A stretch of DNA of 21,692 nucleotides from JBBARC01 sp040400005 (GTDB lineage Bacteria; Pseudomonadota; Alphaproteobacteria; Acetobacterales; Acetobacteraceae). The position numbers and the translations under genes are program-made. Positions 8,493 through 16,393 of this stretch are shown here, in pieces; position 1 is the stretch's first letter, and each line of letters opens with the position of its first letter. The notes under the pieces are model-generated. The model was not told the DNA's origin. It ran no database searches and worked only from the letters and a program-made list of their open reading frames with translations. Where the stretch lies: assembly GCA_040400005.1 (NCBI GenBank), contig JBBARC010000057.1, positions 1 through 21,692 of the forward strand, in the 5' to 3' direction.

Positions 8493-8668
8493 AAGACAAG
8501 GCTGGTGGGGCGTCACGCGAAGGCGTGCTGCGCACGAAGCCGCCCCCCCAGACCCCCGGCATTATGTTGACGTCGTTCGCCCACACTGCGTCAACATTAC
8601 GCCGGGGGTCTGGGGGGGCGGCCCCGTGCGCAGCACGCCTTCGCGTGACGCCCCACCAGCCTTGTCTT
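8493..8668. repeat. Giant foldback: 80-bp arms, 16-base loop
   Basis: Left arm 8493-8572 and right arm 8589-8668 are reverse complements at 76 of 80 positions by direct comparison (mismatches two near 8537-8538 and two near 8561-8563). The loop is 8573-8588. Arms contain runs such as CGCCCCCCCAGACCCCCGGC. The element begins 3 bases after the C26 stop and ends 3 bases before the DUF2147 stop, so it fills the convergent gap. It could act as a bidirectional terminator or be a foldback/MITE-like mobile sequence. No poly-T follows the stem, so it is not a canonical intrinsic terminator. Confidence 0.95.
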
Positions 8669-8671
8669 TCT

Positions 8672-9145
8672 TCACTTGGCCTTACACACAGCCAGCCCGG
8701 GCGGGGCTTGGGTGAAGGTGAAATCTTTGCCGAAGAACCTGGTGCCCACAAAACCGTGCAGATCTAGGCGATCGGGTTGGGTTTGGCGCATGTCTAGGGA
8801 TGCGGTTTTGCCGGTGCGCACGGCGTAGACGGTGCCGTCGGTCCAGGTGCCGGGGCCTGCGGGTTTTAGGCCGGTGATGAGGGTTAGGCCGCAGATGGGG
8901 CGGGCGCGCAGGGTGGGGTTGGGGTTGTTGGCATCGTGGGGGGTGTCGCCGTGTTTATCGCGGGCCATTTTTAGCCACACGATGCGGCCGCATAGGGCAT
9001 TGCCGCAGGCGGAAAACTGGGTTGCCGCCATGCCATCATCGGATAGCCATAAGCCAGATGGCACCTGGGTTGGCGCGAGGGCGTCAGCGTGGGCGGGGCT
9101 TGCGAGTGCTATCATCGCGGCCAGAAAACGGATGTGAATTTGCAC
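8672..9145 (-). CDS. Secreted DUF2147 family protein
   Basis: 157 residues with a signal peptide (MQIHIRFLAAMIALASPAHADA). The DUF2147 pattern is complete: SGLWLSDDGMAATQFSACGNALCGRIVW (key parts GLW, CG-ALCGRIVW), DANNPNPTLRARPICGL, then WTDGTVYAVRTGKT, and LHGFVGTRFFGKDFTFT. The paired cysteines (CG, LCG, ICG) may form disulfides in the periplasm. The molecular role of DUF2147 is not established. The start is GTG at 9145, supported by GAGG 8 bases upstream; a later ATG would cut into the signal peptide. Confidence 0.88.
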   Translation of the reverse strand: MQIHIRFLAAMIALASPAHADALAPTQVPSGLWLSDDGMAATQFSACGNALCGRIVWLKMARDKHGDTPHDANNPNPTLRARPICGLTLITGLKPAGPGTWTDGTVYAVRTGKTASLDMRQTQPDRLDLHGFVGTRFFGKDFTFTQAPPGLAVCKAK

Positions 9146-9206
9146 GAGCTTACCTCAACTGGCCGGGATACGGCGTTGGCCGGCACAATATCGCATAGTG
9201 GAGACG

Positions 9207-9258
9207 AAAAAAAACCCTGGTGCCGATGGGTTTAACGCCACCCGCACCAGGGGTTTTT
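9207..9258. terminator. Bidirectional intrinsic terminator after tannase 1
   Basis: Stem arms CCCTGGTGC (9215-9223) and GCACCAGGG (9244-9252) are perfectly complementary with a 20-base loop. The minus-strand transcript of the esterase gene ends with this stem followed by eight T (A-run at 9207-9214); the plus strand also shows five T at 9254-9258. It is the clearest terminator in the window. Confidence 0.9.
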
Positions 9259-9267
9259 GCCGATCAG

Positions 9268-9286
9268 GCCTTACGCCGGGTAAGGC
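9268..9286. other. Small hairpin next to the tannase stop
   Basis: Arms GCCTTAC and GTAAGGC with a 5-base loop, between the esterase stop and the main terminator. It may help 3'-end stability. Confidence 0.5.
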
Positions 9287-9294
9287 ACCAAGTT

Positions 9295-11046
9295 TTACGG
9301 CCCATACGGCCGTGGGTAAGGTTTAGAGGTAATCCGCGCCCCGGCCTGGCAGGTGAACGATGCGGCCAGCTTGGGATCGCTACCTGCGGTTAGCACCGCA
9401 TGCGACGGGTAGGCGCATAGCGGCCGCTGGGCGGTGACCGTGCCACTACTGTATTTGGTGGCGACGATGGTTTCCGGTGCAATTCCTTGTTCGCGCCAGG
9501 CGATTAGTGCGCCGAGAATATCATCGGAGGCAGCCATTGGCGCGGGGCCTGCGCCAAAGAAACCAAACGTATCGGGGCCGGGGCCGCCGCCACAGTGAAA
9601 CACGCCGGGGGCTAGAAACAACCGCATGAATTTGGCGTATTCATTGGGCGCCGCTGTTGCCACCGCATTGTAGTAATCCCAGGTGGAGGCGGTGGGGATT
9701 AGCGGATCGCTAAGACCGTGGAACATGATTAGCTTACCGCCGCGGCGGTAGAAATCGGTCCAGTTGATGCTGGTGGCGTTCAGGGCACCTTTAAACGTGG
9801 TGATGCCCACCGGCACGTTATCCATCTTAGCAATGCGGGCAGCGAGTTCGCCGTTCAGCGATGTTGTATTGGCAAACAGGCTCTGCCAGGTGAATTTTGG
9901 GCCAAACGCCCAGTAATCCAGGCCATCGAATAGAGGTTCGGTGCCGGCCTGTTGAAACAGAATACCGACCGACCCGGTGGTTGCGGGGTCTTCCACGCCG
10001 GGTTCGTAGCCTGGGTAGAGGATGCGCGAATGGTTATCTTTGGAGCCGGTGTAAAGCGTGTCTAGCACCTGGGATTGGTCGGCATTCAGGCAAGTACAGG
10101 ACGCGGCATTGGGGTCGTTACACGGCACCTCGCCCGCAGCACCGGTGCATTGCAAGCTAGAGGGCTTAAAGGCGCAGATTTCTGGCTGCATGAGATAGCC
10201 GTCGGTTGCCGCCCCGCCATCATGGCCGGCGCATTGGGCCAACATGGCGGCGTGGGTAAGGGTTAACCCTGCCGAGGTGAGCTTGGCGTCGGCGGCAAAA
10301 TGGGTTGCCAGGTAGGAAGCGGCACTGGCGATGTGCAGATGGGTGCGGTCGTAGGCCGGTGCGCCGGCAACGATGCCGTCGTAATCATTTGGGTATTTTT
10401 CGCCTTCCATCAGCGCGTTATGCCCGCCGGTGGAACAGCCCATGAAGTAAGACTTGTTTTGCGTGCGGCCATAGTAGGTGGCGACCAGTTCTTTTGCCGC
10501 CAGCGTCATCAGATGCATGCTGCCATAACCGAAATCGGTGATCGCGGCGGCATTGTGATACAGCCCGCCGGGGGCACCGCCGTTACCAGTTTTATCACCG
10601 CAATACAGCGTGCCGCAGCCAAATAGCAGGCCGGTGCCAAGATCGCTGTTCACGCTGGCAAAGCCGTGCGCCATACCATAGAGAATTTCGCCCTGAATAA
10701 TCGCGCCGGCAAAACCGCCGTTGCCGGTGCCCAGCAGGCGGCCATTCCAGGCGGTAGGTTCGGGCAGCGCCACTTCCATTTGAATTTGTGATTGCGCCGG
10801 GTTGGCGTTGGACGACACCACCGCTTTGACATCGCAATAGGCCGGTACGGTTGCGGTGGCAGCGATGCTGGTGGCGGTGAGGGACACCGTGCTGGCAACG
10901 CCATCCATCAGCAGATGGCTGCTGGAAAGTGCGGTACAGCTATCGGCGCGGGCGGCGGCGGGGAGCGCCACCAGGCAGGCGGCCATGGCGATGGCGGTGT
11001 GGCTAAGTGTTTTGGCGGCGCTGTGCCGCTTGGTGGTGCGTGTCAT
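9295..11046 (-). CDS. Secreted tannase/feruloyl esterase family protein (paralogue 1)
   Basis: 583 residues with a signal peptide ending ARA-DS (~residue 35). Tannase/feruloyl esterase family enzymes hydrolyse galloyl or feruloyl esters of plant phenolics outside the cytoplasm. The family's CS-D-HC catalytic arrangement is visible: Cys204-Ser205 in FMGCSTGG, Asp447 in FHGLSDPLIPT, and His484-Cys485 in GVFHCGGGPGPD. The neighbouring Cys204 and Cys485 normally form a disulfide linking Ser and His. A cysteine-rich lid insert lies at ~272-320. ATG at 11046 has GGGGGA 6 bases upstream. It is preceded by a paralogue on the same strand with the same residue numbering for the Cys-Ser pair, indicating tandem duplication. 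Confidence 0.93.
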   Translation of the reverse strand: MTRTTKRHSAAKTLSHTAIAMAACLVALPAAARADSCTALSSSHLLMDGVASTVSLTATSIAATATVPAYCDVKAVVSSNANPAQSQIQMEVALPEPTAWNGRLLGTGNGGFAGAIIQGEILYGMAHGFASVNSDLGTGLLFGCGTLYCGDKTGNGGAPGGLYHNAAAITDFGYGSMHLMTLAAKELVATYYGRTQNKSYFMGCSTGGHNALMEGEKYPNDYDGIVAGAPAYDRTHLHIASAASYLATHFAADAKLTSAGLTLTHAAMLAQCAGHDGGAATDGYLMQPEICAFKPSSLQCTGAAGEVPCNDPNAASCTCLNADQSQVLDTLYTGSKDNHSRILYPGYEPGVEDPATTGSVGILFQQAGTEPLFDGLDYWAFGPKFTWQSLFANTTSLNGELAARIAKMDNVPVGITTFKGALNATSINWTDFYRRGGKLIMFHGLSDPLIPTASTWDYYNAVATAAPNEYAKFMRLFLAPGVFHCGGGPGPDTFGFFGAGPAPMAASDDILGALIAWREQGIAPETIVATKYSSGTVTAQRPLCAYPSHAVLTAGSDPKLAASFTCQAGARITSKPYPRPYGP

Positions 11047-11105
11047 AGAATTCCCCCATTTGGGATAATTTTGCGAAGTTTCTTAACCGGTTGGCGCTAA
11101 ACACC

Positions 11106-11134
11106 GGCGTGCCCGTGCACCGCACGGACACGCC
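11106..11134 (-). terminator. Strong stem-loop between the two tannases
   Basis: In the minus-strand RNA, GGCGUG-U-CCGUGC pairs with GCACGG-G-CACGCC around a 3-base loop (13 pairs counting one G-U). No long U-run follows, so it is better seen as a partial terminator or mRNA-stabilising stem lowering expression of the downstream paralogue. Confidence 0.55.
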
Positions 11135-11141
11135 GTGCCGC

Positions 11142-12899
11142 TTACGGACCGTACGGGTGCGGATAAGGTTTGGAGGTGATCGGCGTGCCCACGTGGCACA
11201 CAAACGATGCCGCCAATGTGGGATCGGCGCCTTTAATCAGCACCGCATGGTTGGGATAGACGCACATAGGGCGCTGCGTGGTGAGCGTTGTGCCGTTGTA
11301 TTTTGAAGCGATAATTTTACCAGGTGCCGTGCCGTTTTCGCGCCAGGCGATCAGGGCGCCGAGCACGTCATCGGACGCATCCAGCGGCTGCGGGCCGGCA
11401 CTAAAGAAGCCGAAACTATCCGGGCCGGGGCCGCCCGAGCAGTGAAACATGCCGGGTGCGAGATAGAGCTTGGCGAATTTAGGCGTAATGTTAGGTTCGG
11501 CCTTGGTCAGCGCGTTATAAAAATCATAGGCGGCGGCGGTGGGGATCAACGGATCGGTGTAACCGTGGAACATGATCAGCTTGCCACCGTGATGGTAGAA
11601 ATCGGTCCAGTTGGTGCTGTTGGCGTTCAGCACGCCGGCAAAATTGGTGAAGCCAGCCGGGGTGTGATCGAACTGTGAAATGCGGCTTGAAAGTTCACCG
11701 CCGGTGATCGAATTCGTGTTGGCGAACAGGCTCTGCCAGGTGAAATCCGGCCCAAACGCCCAGTACAATATGCCATCAAATAGCGGTTCCGGCAGCAGGC
11801 CCTGCGCCAGCAAACCACCGGAACTGAGGGTTGTGGGGTCTTCCACGCCGGGCTCGTAACCGGGGAACAGAATGCGGCCGAGGTTATCGGTAACGCCGGC
11901 ATACATAGCGTTGAGCACTTGCACCTGGTGCGGCACGATGCAGCTGCAGCTGGTGCTGTCGGTGGCCGTCGTGCAGGGCACTTCGGTGGCGGCACCGGTG
12001 CATTGCAGGGTGCTGGGTTTAAAGGCGCAAAGCTCCGGCTGCATCAGGTAGGCATCGGTGCTGGCACCACCATCCTTGCCGGCGCATTGGGCGAGAACCG
12101 CATTATGGGCCAGGATAAGTGCTGATTTTGGCGGCAGCGCATCGGGGGCAAAATGGGTGGCCAAGTAGGCGGCCGGGCTCGCGATGTGCAGGTGGGTGCG
12201 GTCGTAGGCGGGGTCGCCAGCGACGATGCCATCATAATCGGTGGGGAAGCGCTCGCCTTCCATCATCGCGTTTTGGCCGCCGGTGGAGCAGCCCATGAAA
12301 TAGGACTTGTCTTGCGGGCGGGCGTAGTAGGAAGCGATCAGTTCCTTGGCGGCCAGGGTCATGAGATGCATGCTGCCGTAGCCGAAATCGCTGATGGCAG
12401 CATAATCGTGATACAGCCCGCCAGCCGGGCCGCCGCTGCCGGTTTTATCCCCGCAAAAATAGGTGGAGCAGTGAAACAGCAGGCCAGTGCCAAGATCGCT
12501 GTTGACGGTGGCGAAGCCGTGGGCAGCGCCATAATGCACCTCACCGGTGCTGATAGAGGCGGCAAAACCGCCATTGCCGGTGCCCAGCAGGCGACCGTTC
12601 CAGGCAAGCGGCAGGGGGAGTGCCACTTCAACTTGAATTTGTGAGCGGGCGGGGTTGGCATTGGACGACACCACTGCCCGCACGTCGCAATAGGCTGGCA
12701 TAGTGGCGGTGGCGGCAATGCTGGCGGCACTTACGGATACTGTGCTGGCGATGCCATCAAGGTGCAGCGTGGTGCTGGACAGGTTTGTGCAGCTATCGGC
12801 ACGGGCGGCAACTGGAAGTGCTGCAAGTAAGCTGGCCAGGCCCAAAAGTGGTGCGCTATGCGCGAGTGCGGCTTTCAGCCTTGCGGTGCGGCGTATCAT
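11142..12899 (-). CDS. Secreted tannase/feruloyl esterase family protein (paralogue 2)
   Basis: 585 residues, signal peptide ending AARADS. Colinear and, by eye, well over half identical to the downstream paralogue. Catalytic set: Cys204-Ser205 (FMGCSTGG), Asp449 (HGYTDPLIPT), His486-Cys487 (GMFHCSGGPGPD). Differences cluster in the lid (~255-345) and around the last third, the region that in this family shapes substrate choice, so the two copies may have diverged in substrate. ATG at 12899 has GGGGG about 9 bases upstream, similar to paralogue 1. Stop to next start is 95 bases, with a hairpin between. Confidence 0.93.
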   Translation of the reverse strand: MIRRTARLKAALAHSAPLLGLASLLAALPVAARADSCTNLSSTTLHLDGIASTVSVSAASIAATATMPAYCDVRAVVSSNANPARSQIQVEVALPLPLAWNGRLLGTGNGGFAASISTGEVHYGAAHGFATVNSDLGTGLLFHCSTYFCGDKTGSGGPAGGLYHDYAAISDFGYGSMHLMTLAAKELIASYYARPQDKSYFMGCSTGGQNAMMEGERFPTDYDGIVAGDPAYDRTHLHIASPAAYLATHFAPDALPPKSALILAHNAVLAQCAGKDGGASTDAYLMQPELCAFKPSTLQCTGAATEVPCTTATDSTSCSCIVPHQVQVLNAMYAGVTDNLGRILFPGYEPGVEDPTTLSSGGLLAQGLLPEPLFDGILYWAFGPDFTWQSLFANTNSITGGELSSRISQFDHTPAGFTNFAGVLNANSTNWTDFYHHGGKLIMFHGYTDPLIPTAAAYDFYNALTKAEPNITPKFAKLYLAPGMFHCSGGPGPDSFGFFSAGPQPLDASDDVLGALIAWRENGTAPGKIIASKYNGTTLTTQRPMCVYPNHAVLIKGADPTLAASFVCHVGTPITSKPYPHPYGP

Positions 12900-12941
12900 T
12901 GGACTTTACCCCCAAACTTTTTAGATTTCGTACTTGGATTT

Positions 12942-12972
12942 AATATAATGGTCATACCCGGGGGGTGCGCAA
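12942..12972 (-). promoter_or_regulatory. Possible promoter of tannase paralogue 2
   Basis: On the minus strand TTGCGC (12972-12967) is followed after 18-19 bases by an AT-rich TTATATT block (~12948-12942), about 43 bases before the ATG. It is the only AT-rich stretch in this gap, but the match to consensus is moderate. Confidence 0.3.
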
Positions 12973-13007
12973 GCGTTGACCTTAGGCACAGGACATGCAG
13001 GGCGGTT

Positions 13008-13065
13008 ATTTTTTGGCGAGGCTTGCCGGCCAAAAACCCGGTTTTTCTGCGAGGCTCGCGAAAAA
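13008..13065. repeat. Two similar T5-CGAGGC-A5 hairpins
   Basis: Two successive hairpins of the same design: TTTTTTGGCGAGGCTTGC then GCCAAAAA (about 13008-13036), and TTTTTC, GCGAGGCTCGC, GAAAAA (13042-13065). Both place the T-run 5' and the A-run 3' on either strand, the reverse of an intrinsic terminator. Meaning unknown. Confidence 0.55.
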
Positions 13066-13088
13066 GCGTTTGTTGGGGGATTGGCTGG

Positions 13089-13104
13089 CGGCCCGCTTGG
13101 GCCG
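13089..13104. other. Small GC hairpin downstream of hemJ
   Basis: Perfect arms CGGCCC and GGGCCG with a 4-base loop. No T-run on the minus-strand side, so only a weak terminator candidate for the heme operon. Confidence 0.45.
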
Positions 13105-13133
13105 GCGGTTAACAAGTAGCGGGCGGTTAGCCG

Positions 13134-13188
13134 CTAAAAAGCCCGCGTTAAAAAGCCCGCGTTAAAAAAGGCTGGGTTTAAAAAGGCT
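13134..13188. repeat. Short direct repeats after hemJ
   Basis: AAAAAGCCCGCGTT occurs twice in tandem, followed by two AAAAAGGCTG-type units that run into the hemJ stop codon. On the transcribed minus strand these give four T5-6 tracts at 14-16 base intervals, possibly a diffuse transcript end for the heme operon. Confidence 0.6.
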
Positions 13189-13630
13189 GCACCACCACCA
13201 TAATCACGATGATAACCATCAGGGCGGTCGGAACTTCGTTCATCATCCGATAAAATCGCGCGGTTTTGCGGTTATTATCGGCCATAAAATCGCGCCGCCA
13301 ACGCGATAATGCGCCGTGAAAACCAGTGAGTAGAAACACCGCCGTAAGTTTGACGTGCCACCACGGCGCCTGCCAATCGATCAATCCTGGTGTTGCGGCC
13401 AACAAACCACCAAACAGAATGCTCGCAAACATCGCCGGGTTGATGATGAATTTTAGCAGCTTTTTTTCCATCACTTTAAAACGCTCAGAACTTTCCGATC
13501 CGGGTTTGGCATCACAGTGATACACATAGAGCCGCGGCAGGTACAGCATGCCAGCCATCCAGGCTATAACCGCCAGGATGTGAAACGCTTTAGTCCAGAG
13601 GCTGACGCTAATTAAAACCTGGCCAATCAT
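13178..13630 (-). CDS. hemJ: HemJ, protoporphyrinogen IX oxidase
   Basis: 150 residues, four membrane segments, the normal HemJ (UPF0093) size. HemJ oxidises protoporphyrinogen IX to protoporphyrin IX in the inner membrane, the step before ferrochelatase. The family signature at residues 12-36 is clear: WTKAFHILAVIAWMAGMLYLPRLYVYH, with key His17, GMLYLPRLxVYH and Arg33. WWHVKL at ~89-94 and the final RxxNExP-like segment (MMNEVPT) also match. Its ATG overlaps the stop of the HAD gene (ATGA at 13627-13630), so translation is probably coupled. Confidence 0.93.
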   Translation of the reverse strand: MIGQVLISVSLWTKAFHILAVIAWMAGMLYLPRLYVYHCDAKPGSESSERFKVMEKKLLKFIINPAMFASILFGGLLAATPGLIDWQAPWWHVKLTAVFLLTGFHGALSRWRRDFMADNNRKTARFYRMMNEVPTALMVIIVIMVVVQPF

Positions 13631-14298
13631 GCGGCATTTTCCATCAGAGCTACCCGTAAAATAGCCGGTATTTCAAACAACGATGCGATCGGCTGCGCGT
13701 CTAGGCTTGCTAATTTTGCCGCGCGCTCGCCGTGTGCATACCCTAAGCAGCGCATGCCGGCGGCGATGGCGGCGGTAACGCCCGGCACTGAATCCTCGAT
13801 TGCCAAACAGTTTTTGGGGGCGATATTTTCCGCCGCAGCCGCTGCCAGGTACACATCGGGTGCGGGCTTGCCGCGGCCGCCATCGCCCGAACTGTGATAG
13901 CGGCCATCGACCAATGGCAACAAACCACATAAGGCGAATTTACCGGCCATTTCCGCCCGTGATGAATTGGACGCAATGCGGTAAGGCAAGCCTAAATCAC
14001 GCACCGCGTCGATTGCTTCACGCGCCCCTGGGCATAGCGGTAAACCATCACGCCGCATCACGGCCAGCAGTTTTTCCTGCATCACCAGCGGCCAGGCGGC
14101 ACCAAATTTAATGCCGCACAGCACTTCAAAATCTGCTTGTAAATCGCTCCAGCGCCGACCCATAAATTCATGGGCGGTTGTATCGCTGAACTCAACACCG
14201 TTTTCAGCAGCGGTATCACGCAGCACGCGGGCGGAAACCCCTTCACTATCGACCAGCACACCATCACAATCGAAAATCACCAAGCGCAGCCAACTCAT
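13627..14298 (-). CDS. HAD-superfamily (subfamily IA) phosphatase
   Basis: 223 residues starting at the ATG at 14298, which overlaps the hemH stop as ATGA. An in-frame ATG at 14340 lies inside hemH and is less likely. All four HAD motifs are present: DCDGVLVDSE (I, ~residues 9-18), SNSS (II), GKPAPDVYL (III) and IEDSVPGV (IV). This pattern fits the phosphoglycolate phosphatase/beta-phosphoglucomutase-like group; the substrate cannot be told. It sits inside the heme operon between hemH and hemJ. Confidence 0.88.
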   Translation of the reverse strand: MSWLRLVIFDCDGVLVDSEGVSARVLRDTAAENGVEFSDTTAHEFMGRRWSDLQADFEVLCGIKFGAAWPLVMQEKLLAVMRRDGLPLCPGAREAIDAVRDLGLPYRIASNSSRAEMAGKFALCGLLPLVDGRYHSSGDGGRGKPAPDVYLAAAAAENIAPKNCLAIEDSVPGVTAAIAAGMRCLGYAHGERAAKLASLDAQPIASLFEIPAILRVALMENAA

Positions 14299-15338
14299 GT
14301 GGCGATCCTTTGCGGGCATTTCTGGCGATCGATGGGGCATTGGCGATTACCTGCAAAACTACACAGACCGGGGCCGCGGGCCAAGGCTGTGCGTGCTATG
14401 GCGGCGATTGCCGCAATAAAACCAGGATCGCTATTTTGCGCCGGCGCTCGAAAATAAGCTGGCACGCCTAATTTTGCCGCCAGATCGCGATACTCCATAT
14501 CCAGCTCAACCAAAGTTTCCGAATGATCGGAGACAAAGGCGATCGGTACCACCAGCACCGCCACTTTATCGTGCGATGCTTGTTCGATCGCTACTTCTGT
14601 GGACGGGTCTAGCCATTTTACCGGGGTTGCACGGGATTGAAAGCACACACTGTAATCGAGATCGGTTTCACCTAATGCCTCGACGACGCCGGCGACAGTT
14701 TGTTCGATCTGATATTTGTAAGGGTCGCCATTTTTGACAATAGATTCGGGTAATCCATGCGCCGAAAACAACACCCGCACCGGCGTTGATTGGGCCGCAC
14801 GGGCATTGTCCAATGCTTGCCGGACAATGGCAGCAGTTGCATGAATATAGCCGGCATCAGCAAACCAGCAGCATAGTGATGTAACCGCGCAAGCAAACCC
14901 AGCATCAGCAGCAGCTTCCCGCCAGGCGGTGAGTGAACTTCCTGTCGTTGTAGTAGAAAAATGCGGATACAGCGGTAACAGTAAAACATGGTCTGGCACC
15001 CAGGCTTTTACATCAGCCACGGTTTCGGCACTAAACGGGTGCCAGTAACGCATGGCGACAAAGCATTTAGCCTCGATCGTGTCGTCGCTTAACGCGGTTT
15101 CAATGGCACGTGCTTGCTGGTTGGTAAGCTCCAGCAACGGTGATTTACCGCCGAGCAGTTTGTAGTTTTCAGCGGCTGGTTTTTGCCGGCTGGCCGCAAT
15201 AATGCGGGCCAGAATTGGCCGCACAAAAAACGGCACCGGCAAAATGGCTGGATCGGAAAACAGGTTTTGCAAAAACGGCTTTACCGCCGCCATACTATCG
15301 GGGCCACCTAGATTAAATAGAACAACGGCCACCCGCAT
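14295..15338 (-). CDS. hemH: Ferrochelatase
   Basis: 347 residues. Inserts Fe2+ into protoporphyrin IX to make heme. N-terminal VVLFNLGGP and YKLLGGKSPL match the family. The catalytic His194 is in LFSAHGLPES and Glu274 in FVSDHSETLVELD. The C-terminal tail carries Cys326, Cys334 and Cys341; bacterial ferrochelatases such as Caulobacter's can bind a [2Fe-2S] cluster, so these may be ligands, though I cannot confirm a full set of four. The ATG at 15338 overlaps the hemE stop by one base (TGATG), and the stop overlaps the HAD gene start. Confidence 0.95.
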   Translation of the reverse strand: MRVAVVLFNLGGPDSMAAVKPFLQNLFSDPAILPVPFFVRPILARIIAASRQKPAAENYKLLGGKSPLLELTNQQARAIETALSDDTIEAKCFVAMRYWHPFSAETVADVKAWVPDHVLLLPLYPHFSTTTTGSSLTAWREAAADAGFACAVTSLCCWFADAGYIHATAAIVRQALDNARAAQSTPVRVLFSAHGLPESIVKNGDPYKYQIEQTVAGVVEALGETDLDYSVCFQSRATPVKWLDPSTEVAIEQASHDKVAVLVVPIAFVSDHSETLVELDMEYRDLAAKLGVPAYFRAPAQNSDPGFIAAIAAIARTALARGPGLCSFAGNRQCPIDRQKCPQRIAT

Positions 15339-16393
15339 CAGCTTAAACCCCGCACGTGAGCAACCAAATCTGCCACGTGCTGCACCGGTGTTTCGGGCAA
15401 AATACCGTGCCCCAAGTTAAACACATGCGGGCGCCCACACAGGCTGCGGGCAATGGTGCTGGCCTGATCACGCATCACATTACCGCCAGCAATTAAAGCA
15501 ATGGGATCAAGATTGCCCTGCAAAGCAACACTTTCTGGCACGCCAGCCGCAATGCGCGCAGGGTCGGCGGCGGTATCTAATGCCAAACAATCCACCCCGG
15601 TGCGTTCAGCATAATGTGCGGCCATAACGCCGGCCAAACGCGGAAAGCCAATAATGCGTATCATGGGATGACGCAGATTAAGCGCATTGACAATCGCCTT
15701 GGTCGGCGCAATCACCAAACGTTCAAATTCGGATGGCGGCAAAATACCGGCCCAACTATCAAACAGCATCACCGTATCCGCGCCAGCATCGATCTGGGCC
15801 GACAAATGCTGAATGGTGGCGTTGGTGACCAATGTCATCAGCTGGCCGAACAAATCGGGGGCGGTATAGGCCATTTTGCGGGTGGCGACGAAATCGCGCG
15901 ATCCGCCGCCATCGACCATGTAGCAGGCAACCGTGAAGGGGGACCCGGCAAACCCGATTAACGTGGTTTGCGCCGGTAATTCCAGTTTTAACCGGCGCAA
16001 AGCTTCCAACACCGGAGCAGTAGCGTCCGCAAGTCGGGCGATATTTAGGGCGGCCAGGCTCGTGGCATCGCGCACCGGGGCCAGCACCGGGCCTTCACCA
16101 TTGATAAACTGCACATCCTGGCCCAGCGCCCAGGGTAAAATAAGGATATCGCTGAATAAAATGGCGCCATCCATAGCAAAGCGGCGGATCGGCTGCAGAG
16201 TAATTTCCACCGCCAGATCGGGCGTGGTGCAGCGGGCGATAAAACCGCCGCCGGTATCTCGAATGGCCCGGTACTCAGGCAAATACCGCCCGGCCTGGCG
16301 CATCAACCAAATCGGTGGCGGCCACACGGCTTCGCCTTCTAACACACGCAGCAGGGGTTTTTGGCTCAAAGACTGGCTCGAAGATTGGGTCAA
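15338..16393 (-). CDS. hemE: Uroporphyrinogen decarboxylase
   Basis: 351 residues if started at 16393. Converts uroporphyrinogen III to coproporphyrinogen III in the cytoplasm. Signatures: PPPIWLMRQAGRYLPEYRA, catalytic Asp82 in AILFSDILILPWALG, FAGSPFTVACYM, GxxDTVMLFDSWAG-like ADTVMLFDSW, and the C-terminal FNLGHGILPETP. There is no ATG before the conserved N-terminus. A stop lies three codons upstream of the TTG at 16393, and the only other nearby candidate is a second TTG at 16369, so a TTG start seems forced. It is the first gene of hemE-hemH-HAD-hemJ, reading away from the putative origin. Confidence 0.95.
   Translation of the reverse strand: MTQSSSQSLSQKPLLRVLEGEAVWPPPIWLMRQAGRYLPEYRAIRDTGGGFIARCTTPDLAVEITLQPIRRFAMDGAILFSDILILPWALGQDVQFINGEGPVLAPVRDATSLAALNIARLADATAPVLEALRRLKLELPAQTTLIGFAGSPFTVACYMVDGGGSRDFVATRKMAYTAPDLFGQLMTLVTNATIQHLSAQIDAGADTVMLFDSWAGILPPSEFERLVIAPTKAIVNALNLRHPMIRIIGFPRLAGVMAAHYAERTGVDCLALDTAADPARIAAGVPESVALQGNLDPIALIAGGNVMRDQASTIARSLCGRPHVFNLGHGILPETPVQHVADLVAHVRGLS

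Noticed and set aside
8461..8767. Open frames across the giant inverted repeat on both strands
   Set aside because: They arise from the GC-rich foldback arms; the two real genes end on either side of it.
12944..12949. Perfect TATAAT on the plus strand upstream of the tannases
   Set aside because: The spaced -35 candidate is poor and no plus-strand gene follows; more likely part of the AT-rich minus-strand promoter.
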